A stretch of 10,545 nt of DNA from Parcubacteria group bacterium CG1_02_39_15 (lineage in GTDB: Bacteria > Patescibacteriota > Minisyncoccia > Minisyncoccales > Paceibacteraceae), in contig MNWE01000038.1 in NCBI GenBank assembly GCA_001872265.1, forward strand, positions 1 through 10,545. The letters are read 5' to 3'. The stretch's first letter is position 1; each line of letters begins with the position of its first letter. The position numbers and the translations under genes are program-made. This document shows, in pieces, positions 6,905-10,545 of this stretch. The notes below the pieces were generated by a model. It searched no databases. It worked only from the letters and a program-made list of their open reading frames with translations, and was not told the DNA's origin.

Positions 6905-6952
6905 ATTAATTTATTTTCTTATCCCCATTAGATTTGGGATTTCTAACGGGGT
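6870..6952. repeat. Inverted repeat around the cysK start, with a third half-copy
   Basis: ACCCCGTTAGAAAT (6870-6883) and ATTTCTAACGGGGT (6939-6952) are a perfect 14-base inverted pair separated by 55 bases that hold the cysK start codon. A third, near-identical arm, CCCCATTAGAT (6923-6933), can pair with the 6939-6952 copy. On the cysK mRNA that local hairpin is 10 continuous pairs including one G-U. The mRNA thus has two exclusive folds: a leader hairpin, or a long-range stem enclosing the start. It may also be a dispersed palindromic repeat that invaded the cysK 5' end; I recall similar GTTAGAAAT/CTAACGGGG sequences from CPR genomes. Confidence 0.65.
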
Positions 6953-6960
6953 TCATAAAT

Positions 6961-6984
6961 AAAAAACCTCTTTTTCGGAAGAGG
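6961..6984 (-). terminator. Intrinsic terminator of the cysteine attenuator
   Basis: On the minus strand CCTCTT (6984-6979), loop CCGAAA and AAGAGG (6972-6967) form six Watson-Crick pairs, extendable by two G-U pairs at the base, followed at once by six Ts (6966-6961) and ATTT. It ends 57 bases before the cysK ATG, so it would stop transcription of cysK-cysS unless the 5' arm is captured by the antiterminator segment at 7024-7035. Confidence 0.82.
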
Positions 6985-7013
6985 CCAGTTTTTTAGAAAT
7001 TAGTTATTAGAAA

Positions 7014-7094
7014 TTACACAAAGCTAACCCCTTCCTTCAAAGAAGCACAACAGTCGCAGCAAGCAATAAATGTGGGGCTAATTCGGCTTTTCAT
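7014..7094 (-). CDS. Cysteine-rich leader peptide (26 aa) of the cysK-cysS attenuator
   Basis: A short ORF, ATG at 7094 to TAA at 7014-7016, 26 codons. It starts MKSRISPTFIA, has Cys-Cys-Asp-Cys-Cys at codons 12-16 (TGC TGC GAC TGT TGT, 7061-7047) and ends LKEGVSFV. Four Cys in five codons is far above anything in the neighbouring proteins. It sits between a strong promoter and an intrinsic terminator, upstream of genes for cysteine synthesis and Cys-tRNA charging, so it most likely acts as a sensor whose translation, not its product, matters. Codons 5-7 and 20-24 overlap the attenuator segments. The ATG lies 11 bases after the -10 hexamer with no Shine-Dalgarno, so it is probably translated from a nearly leaderless mRNA. 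It parallels the Cys-rich leader ORFs known upstream of cysteine genes in Actinobacteria, but no sequence relation is claimed. Confidence 0.8.
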   Translation of the reverse strand: MKSRISPTFIACCDCCASLKEGVSFV

Positions 7095-7105
7095 AAGACA
7101 AATTA

Positions 7106-7134
7106 AAATTAGCAAAGCTAAAAACTTCTGTCAA
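7106..7134 (-). promoter_or_regulatory. Promoter of the cysteine leader-cysK-cysS operon
   Basis: On the minus strand a perfect TTGACA (7134-7129) is followed after 17 bases by TAATTT (7111-7106), preceded by TGC to give an extended -10. Transcription should start near 7099, about 5 bases before the leader ATG. Confidence 0.75.
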
Positions 7135-7144
7135 GTTAAAGAAG

Positions 7145-7173
7145 TTGTTTTTTTAGGAAATTTTTGGTAAAAT
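7145..7173 (+). promoter_or_regulatory. Promoter of the dedA-gtrA-dnaX unit
   Basis: TTGTTT (7145-7150), a 17-base spacer and TAAAAT (7168-7173) preceded by TGG form an extended -10 promoter. The ATG of dedA is 11 bases after the hexamer, so the mRNA would be nearly leaderless. Its -35 box lies only 10 bases from the -35 box of the opposite cysteine promoter, so the two could compete for RNA polymerase. Confidence 0.6.
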
Positions 7174-7184
7174 AGCTGAACGCT

Positions 7185-7802
7185 ATGATTGCTGATTTAC
7201 TATCGCTGGTCAGTTCTTTTATTGTTAATATCATCTCTACTCTTGGTTATCCCGGAATTACGGTTTTAATGGCCCTGGAGTCAACTTGTATCCCCATCCC
7301 TTCAGAAATAATTATGCCCTTTTCCGGCTACCTGGTTTTTTTAGAAAAATTATCTTTTTTCTCGGTAGTGCTATGGGGAACAATCGGCAACCTAATCGGC
7401 TCTATAATTGCTTACCTGGCAGGCTTCTACGGCGGGAGACCATTGATAAAAAAATACGGTAGATATATTTTTATTTCAGAAGGGGAGTTAGCTCACGCCC
7501 AAGATTGGTTTGAAAAATATGGCAGCGTCAGCGTGCTTTTTTCAAGGATGTTGCCGGTAGTCAGAACTTTTATTTCGCTGCCAGCTGGCATCGCAAAAAT
7601 GCCGTTTTGGAAGTTTGCCACCTATACCTTTTTTGGCTCTCTGCCCTGGTCGTTTTTCTTAACTTATGTCGGAGTTATAGCCGGAGAAAACTGGCAAAGT
7701 ATCGATTCTCTTGTGCGAAAGTTTGACTGGGCAATAGTTATTATAATCATTTCATTATTTAGTTGGTGGTTATTAAAAAAATTAAAGAATAAAAAATCAT
7801 GA
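7185..7802 (+). CDS. DedA-family (VTT/SNARE-associated) membrane protein
   Basis: A 205-residue inner-membrane protein of the DedA family, whose characterised members act as lipid flippases or carrier recyclers (undecaprenyl phosphate or phosphatidylethanolamine). The family core is present: ESTCIPIPSE with Glu32 and Glu41, the amphipathic GSIIAYLAGFYGGR (72-85), FSRMLPVVRTFISLPAG (119-135) with Arg121, Pro124 and Arg127, then MPFWKFATYTFFGSLPW. A last transmembrane helix (183-198) ends in a Lys-rich cytoplasmic tail. The arginines and the buried glutamates thought to matter for transport are kept. No Shine-Dalgarno precedes the ATG. The stop codon overlaps the next start (ATGA at 7799-7802), so translation is coupled to the GtrA-like gene, which fits a joint role in handling lipid-linked sugars. 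Confidence 0.92.
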   Translation: MIADLLSLVSSFIVNIISTLGYPGITVLMALESTCIPIPSEIIMPFSGYLVFLEKLSFFSVVLWGTIGNLIGSIIAYLAGFYGGRPLIKKYGRYIFISEGELAHAQDWFEKYGSVSVLFSRMLPVVRTFISLPAGIAKMPFWKFATYTFFGSLPWSFFLTYVGVIAGENWQSIDSLVRKFDWAIVIIIISLFSWWLLKKLKNKKS

Positions 7803-8419
7803 GTAATTTAAAAAGAGACGTTATTCTTGGTTTAGTTTGCGGAGAAGTAACTTCTTGGTTTTTGATTTTTATCATCAAAAATCCTTACATAGAAGAGTTG
7901 GGGGCGTTGGCAAAAATAGAAAATATGGTCTGGCTGTTATTGATTGCTATGCCGGTAATTTTTTCCTTGGGGGTGATAATTGGAAATCTCGTAGCAAAAC
8001 TGATTAAGGTCATTTCTCAGGTCGTTAAATTTTTGGAAGTTGGAATCTTAAATACCTTCATTGATCTGGGCATCTTGAATCTGCTGGTCTGGCAAACCGG
8101 AATTACTTCTGGCGGTTATTTGGCGCCCCTTAATACTGTTTCTTTTCTTTGCGCCGCCACTAATTCTTATTACTGGAATAAGTTTTGGACATTTAAAAGC
8201 GGGGTGGGGATAAGGCGTAAGGAATTTTTGCAATTTTTAATAATCAGCGTTATCGGCTGGGGAATTAATACCGGAATTGTGGTCTTGGGAACAACGTATC
8301 TTGCCCCGGCATTCGTCCTTTCGGCCGGTGCCTGGGTTAACGTAGTTAAACTTTCTGCTACCTTTATTTCTATGGTTTGGAATTTCATTGGCTACAAATT
8401 TATCGTCTTTAAGGTTTAA
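7799..8419 (+). CDS. GtrA-family membrane protein with an N-terminal membrane extension
   Basis: A 206-residue protein of about six hydrophobic segments. Residues 75-206 match the GtrA pattern: VVKFLEVGILNTFIDLGILN (76-95), NSYYWNKFWTFKS (122-134), FLQFLIISVIGWGIN (143-157) and NVVKLSATFISMVWNFIGYK (181-200). GtrA proteins help move or use polyprenyl-linked sugars for cell-surface glycans. The family is usually about 120-150 residues, so the first 70 residues, with two more hydrophobic helices (about 7-26 and 43-66), are an addition. Its start overlaps the dedA stop by 4 bases, and dnaX begins 2 bases after its stop. Substrate is unknown. Confidence 0.85.
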   Translation: MSNLKRDVILGLVCGEVTSWFLIFIIKNPYIEELGALAKIENMVWLLLIAMPVIFSLGVIIGNLVAKLIKVISQVVKFLEVGILNTFIDLGILNLLVWQTGITSGGYLAPLNTVSFLCAATNSYYWNKFWTFKSGVGIRRKEFLQFLIISVIGWGINTGIVVLGTTYLAPAFVLSAGAWVNVVKLSATFISMVWNFIGYKFIVFKV

Positions 8420-8421
8420 GT

Positions 8422-9531
8422 ATGCCGTTAGTTTTATATAGAAAATACCGCCCACAAACCTTCTCTGAAATAGTGGGCCAAGAACACGTAGTTCAAACCT
8501 TGACCAATGCCATTTCATCTGGGATGATTTCCCATGCTTATTTGTTTTCCGGCCCGAGGGGCAGCGGAAAAACCACCATAGCTCGGCTTTTAGCCAAATC
8601 AGTAAATTGTTCAGGCAGAAAAGAGGGGACAGCGGAACCCTGCAATAAATGCTCTTCTTGCCTGGAAATTATGGGAAACCGTTCGCTGGACTTAATTGAA
8701 ATTGATGCTGCCTCTCACCGCGGAATAGACGAAATAAGAGAGTTAAGAGACGGAATTAAATTCGCGCCAGTCAAATCAAAACATAAAGTATTCATTATTG
8801 ACGAATCTCATCAATTGACTAAAGAGGCGGCCAATGCTCTTTTGAAAACCTTGGAAGAACCGCCCTCCCACGCCATTTTTGTCTTGGCTACCACCGAAAT
8901 CCATAAAATGATTCCGACAATTATTTCCCGCTGTCAAAGATTTGATTTCAGAAAATTGACGGTACCCGAAATTGTTAAAAAATTAGAAATGATTTGTGAA
9001 AAAGAAGAGGTCAAGGTCGAAAAACCCGCCTTAGAGCTAATTGCTTTAAACGCCGGCGGTTCCATCAGAGATGGGGAAAGCTTATTGGATCAAACCTTGA
9101 GTTTTTCTGGAGAAAAAAGTAAAGAAATCAAAGTAGAAGATATTAAGGACTTACTGGGGCTGGTGGAAATAGAAGTGATTAGTAAATTTACTGATTTTAT
9201 TTATCAAAAAAAGGCAGGAGAGGCGATCGATTTTTTGAACGAAATAACAGAAAAGGGTTCTGACCTCCAACAATTCAGCAAGAGTTTGATAAATTATTTA
9301 AGGCAGGTTTTAATCCTTAAAATTGTGGGCTTGGAAACTAAAAATCCTATAATCACTGGTTTTACCAAAGAAGATTTGGAAAAACTGAAAACGCAGGCAG
9401 CTGCTTTTAAAGAAGAAGATTTGAGAAAGATTTTAAATCTTTTTTTGGAAGCTGAAAATAAAATCAGATATTCATCCATACCCCAGCTGCCTTTGGAACT
9501 AGCCATTATTGAATCTTGCCAACTCGCATAA
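8422..9531 (+). CDS. dnaX: DNA polymerase III clamp-loader subunit DnaX, gamma-length
   Basis: The ATPase of the clamp loader that opens the beta clamp and places it on primed DNA. Walker A is GPRGSGKTT (44-52). The zinc module has Cys63, Cys74, Cys77 and Cys80. Walker B is VFIIDESH (123-130), and the SRC motif IISRCQRF supplies the trans-acting Arg170. The AAA+ lid and the collar domain III follow, and the protein ends at residue 369 soon after the collar's QLPLELAIIE. The C-terminal domains IV and V, which in the long tau form bind DnaB and the polymerase alpha subunit, are absent, so only a gamma-type product can be made and no frameshift site is needed. The ATG is 2 bases after the upstream stop with only a weak AAGG, suggesting translational coupling. 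A hairpin-type terminator was not seen after the stop. Confidence 0.95.
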   Translation: MPLVLYRKYRPQTFSEIVGQEHVVQTLTNAISSGMISHAYLFSGPRGSGKTTIARLLAKSVNCSGRKEGTAEPCNKCSSCLEIMGNRSLDLIEIDAASHRGIDEIRELRDGIKFAPVKSKHKVFIIDESHQLTKEAANALLKTLEEPPSHAIFVLATTEIHKMIPTIISRCQRFDFRKLTVPEIVKKLEMICEKEEVKVEKPALELIALNAGGSIRDGESLLDQTLSFSGEKSKEIKVEDIKDLLGLVEIEVISKFTDFIYQKKAGEAIDFLNEITEKGSDLQQFSKSLINYLRQVLILKIVGLETKNPIITGFTKEDLEKLKTQAAAFKEEDLRKILNLFLEAENKIRYSSIPQLPLELAIIESCQLA

Positions 9532-9541
9532 TTAATAGTTC

Positions 9542-9570
9542 TTTACACCTTTGAACCACGATGGTAATAT
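9542..9570 (+). promoter_or_regulatory. Promoter of the HTH/LAGLIDADG-like gene
   Basis: TTTACA (9542-9547), a 17-base spacer and TAATAT (9565-9570) preceded by TGG make a good extended -10 promoter. Transcription would start near 9577, about 20 bases before the ATG at 9597. No Shine-Dalgarno is visible. Confidence 0.6.
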
Positions 9571-9593
9571 AAAATAAATACTAATCGTGGTTC
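9553..9593. promoter_or_regulatory. 10-base inverted repeat bracketing the promoter's -10 element (operator candidate)
   Basis: GAACCACGAT (9553-9562) and ATCGTGGTTC (9584-9593) are a perfect 10-base inverted pair with a 21-base spacer. The left arm lies between the -35 and -10 boxes, the right arm just before the ATG. Because the left arm is upstream of the expected transcription start, it cannot form an RNA hairpin on that transcript, so a DNA-binding protein is the simpler reading. The encoded HTH protein is an obvious candidate, but this is not shown. Confidence 0.55.
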
Positions 9594-9596
9594 GAT

Positions 9597-10280
9597 ATGT
9601 CTAAGCTAAAAGAGAAAGAAAAAGCAATAAAATTCAGAAAGAAAGGGTTGTCTTATTCCGAAATTTTAAAAGAAATTCCGGTAGCCAAATCAACCTTGTC
9701 TTTATGGCTAAGAAGCGTTGGATTGAGTAAAAGACAAAAACAACGACTTACTGAAAAGAAATTGGCATCAATGAAACGAGGATGGGAAGCTTGCCACCAG
9801 AAGAGATTAAATATTACTGAATTAATTAAAAATAATGCCAAGAAAGAGATAAAAGAAATTACTAAAAGAGACTTGTGGCTAATTGGAACAGCGTTATATT
9901 GGGCGGAAGGCGCAAAAGAAAAAAAGTGGAATAGTGGAGTAGGCTTGAAATTTAGTAATTCAGATCCAATAATGATTAGTTTCTTCTTAAAATGGTTAAA
10001 AAAAATTTGTCTAATTTCTCCGCGAGACATTATTTATGAATTATATATTCACAAAACGGCTAATTGGAAAAGTGCTGTAAAATACTGGGGCAAGGTTATT
10101 TCTATCCCATCTTCGAAAATAAGAGTTTATTTTAAACATAATAAAATCAATACAAAAAGAAAAAACATTGGAAAAGATTATTATGGATTGATAATGGTGC
10201 GTGTAAGAAGAAGCACAAATTTAAATCGAAAAATTACAGGATGGATTAAGGGTATCTGTCAATATTGCCGGGTCGTCTAA
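9597..10280 (+). CDS. HTH protein with LAGLIDADG-like motif, function unknown
   Basis: A very basic 227-residue protein. Residues 6-43 look like a resolvase/homeodomain-type HTH (AIKFRKKGLSYSEILKEI, then AKSTLSLWLRSVGLS). After a charged helical linker, RDLWLIGTALYWAEGAK (91-107) resembles a LAGLIDADG helix, with Glu104 in the acidic position, followed by KFSNSDPIMISFFLKWL (118-134), which resembles the strand-and-helix after that motif in homing endonucleases and in WhiA. The end, YYGLIMVRVRRSTNLNRKITGWIKGI, is a pattern I recall from an uncharacterised family common in CPR genomes. A single motif would require dimerisation for cleavage; a regulator is equally possible. The stop codon and last four residues lie inside tRNA-Gln, so the gene abuts or invaded the tRNA locus. 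It is AT-rich and Lys-rich, and has its own promoter with a bracketing inverted repeat. Confidence 0.75.
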   Translation: MSKLKEKEKAIKFRKKGLSYSEILKEIPVAKSTLSLWLRSVGLSKRQKQRLTEKKLASMKRGWEACHQKRLNITELIKNNAKKEIKEITKRDLWLIGTALYWAEGAKEKKWNSGVGLKFSNSDPIMISFFLKWLKKICLISPRDIIYELYIHKTANWKSAVKYWGKVISIPSSKIRVYFKHNKINTKRKNIGKDYYGLIMVRVRRSTNLNRKITGWIKGICQYCRVV

Positions 10281-10336
10281 CGGTAGGACTCCAGGTTTTG
10301 GTCCTGGCTATTGGGGTTCGAATCCCTACCCGGCAG
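10266..10336 (+). tRNA. tRNA-Gln (anticodon TTG)
   Basis: A full cloverleaf folds: acceptor TGCCGGG/CCCGGCA (10266-10272, 10329-10335) with discriminator G10336, D arm GTCT/GGAC, anticodon stem CCAGG/CCTGG around loop TTTTGGT (anticodon TTG), and T arm TGGGG/CCCTA around TTCGAAT. The discriminator G and the weak first pair U-A match other bacterial tRNA-Gln. CCA is not encoded (CTC follows), so it must be added. The first 15 bases overlap the end of the upstream CDS. Confidence 0.95.
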
Positions 10337-10337
10337 C

Positions 10338-10463
10338 TCTTCAATTTTCACTTCGTTCAAATTTCAGAGTCTGCATTTTCTTGCGAGAAAATTTCGACAC
10401 TTCTAACTTGAAGTATGATAGATTAGAAAATTGAAGACACTGAGGAGTAAAACGACGAAGTGA
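10338..10463. repeat. Structured intergenic block with nested inverted repeats
   Basis: Between the tRNA and the next gene I see three inverted pairs: TCTTCAATTTTC (10338-10349) with GAAAATTGAAGA (10426-10437), 12 bases perfect; TCACTTCGT (10348-10356) with ACGAAGTGA (10455-10463), 9 bases; and a compact hairpin ATTTTCT-TGCG-AGAAAAT (10375-10392). The first two arms overlap, so they are alternative folds. No ORF is supported here. The block resembles a mobile or dispersed structured repeat, or a tRNA 3' processing/termination region. Confidence 0.5.
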
Positions 10464-10471
10464 CAAACAGT

Positions 10472-10545
10472 ATGGTATTTTACGTTTACATCCTTGAATG
10501 TGCCGACGGTTCTTTTTATGTTGGTTGCACCACTAACCTCGAGAA
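10472..10545 (+). CDS. GIY-YIG nuclease family protein, 5' part only
   Basis: The last 74 bases encode MVFYVYILECADGSFYVGCT followed by TNLE, the start of a GIY-YIG domain (here YVYIL and YVGCT) of the short UPF0213/YhbQ-like class, which is frequent in small CPR genomes and whose role is unknown. Later catalytic residues lie beyond the window. The ATG at 10472 gives the family-typical start. An in-frame GTG at 10460 lies 12 bases after GAGGAG (10442-10447) and is an alternative. A weak -10 (TATGAT, 10413-10418) lies upstream. Confidence 0.85.
   Translation, partial: MVFYVYILECADGSFYVGCTTNLE

Larger units (their letters stand above)
6961..7094 (-). promoter_or_regulatory. Ribosome-mediated cysteine attenuator of cysK-cysS
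   Basis: The leader has four segments in trp-like order on the minus strand. Segment 1 is UUAGCCCC (7081-7074), inside leader codons 5-7. Segment 2 is GGAAGGGGUUAG (7035-7024), codons 20-24. Segment 3 is CUGGCCUCUUCC (6988-6977), the 5' terminator arm. Segment 4 is AAGAGG (6972-6967) plus the U-tract. Segments 2 and 3 can pair at all 12 positions (9 Watson-Crick, 3 G-U), an antiterminator. Segments 1 and 2 can pair over 8 positions, freeing the terminator. The four Cys codons lie between 1 and 2, and the stop codon is 8 bases past 2. Inferred logic: a ribosome stalled at Cys codons covers segment 1, 2:3 forms and transcription continues; a ribosome at the stop codon covers 2, and 3:4 terminates. 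No T-box or riboswitch consensus was recognised. Confidence 0.82.

Noticed and set aside
6961..7134. T-box or SAM riboswitch in the cysK leader
   Set aside because: No T-box AGGGUGGNACCGCG-like sequence, Stem I features or SAM riboswitch core were found; the leader is short and fully explained by an ORF plus three pairing segments.
10266..10280. tRNA-Gln as a degenerate attachment-site remnant
   Set aside because: All stems are intact and the anticodon is normal; no integrase gene or second att copy is visible in the window.
1..10545. CRISPR array, insertion sequence or rRNA
   Set aside because: No regularly spaced direct repeats, transposase motifs or rRNA signatures were seen.

Overview
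The window reads as chromosome of an ultra-small bacterium of the Candidate Phyla Radiation (Patescibacteria), most likely a Parcubacteria-type lineage. This is an inference from style: AT-rich DNA, short gaps, compact single-copy genes, an intein in dnaB, a very short dnaX, a GIY-YIG gene typical of these genomes, and palindromic repeats that have entered coding sequence. TGA ends genes here (dedA stops at TGA), so the TGA=glycine code of Gracilibacteria/Absconditabacteria is not in use.

Layout. Positions 1-2866 (minus) carry dnaB, interrupted by a 426-residue LAGLIDADG intein, followed 4 bases later by the start of recR, which runs off the window edge. Divergent from dnaB is a GT4 glycosyltransferase (2919-4139, plus). 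Next is a small XRE-type regulator (4245-4580) with a perfect consensus promoter and a palindrome at the expected transcription start. It converges on cysS across a shared terminator. Positions 4620-7134 (minus) form a cysteine unit: promoter, leader peptide, terminator, cysK (cysteine synthase) and cysS (cysteinyl-tRNA synthetase). Back-to-back with it is a plus-strand unit of dedA, a gtrA-like gene and dnaX, tightly coupled (4-base overlap, then a 2-base gap). The right end holds an HTH protein with a LAGLIDADG-like motif whose last 15 bases lie inside an intact tRNA-Gln(TTG) gene, a structured intergenic block, and the beginning of a GIY-YIG nuclease gene.

Most notable: the cysK-cysS leader looks like a complete ribosome-mediated cysteine attenuator. 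A 26-codon ORF at 7094-7014 (minus) contains Cys-Cys-Asp-Cys-Cys. A segment just past those codons can pair over 12 positions with the 5' arm of an intrinsic terminator, giving an antiterminator. An upstream segment inside the ORF can sequester that same segment. All elements sit where the classical trp-type mechanism requires. The operon's two products make cysteine and load it on tRNA, so Cys-tRNA supply is the obvious signal.

Second theme: several genes (the glycosyltransferase, dedA, cysS and the Cys leader peptide) have an extended -10 element 8-11 bases before the ATG and no Shine-Dalgarno, suggesting leaderless mRNAs. The XRE gene and recR instead have clear Shine-Dalgarno sites.
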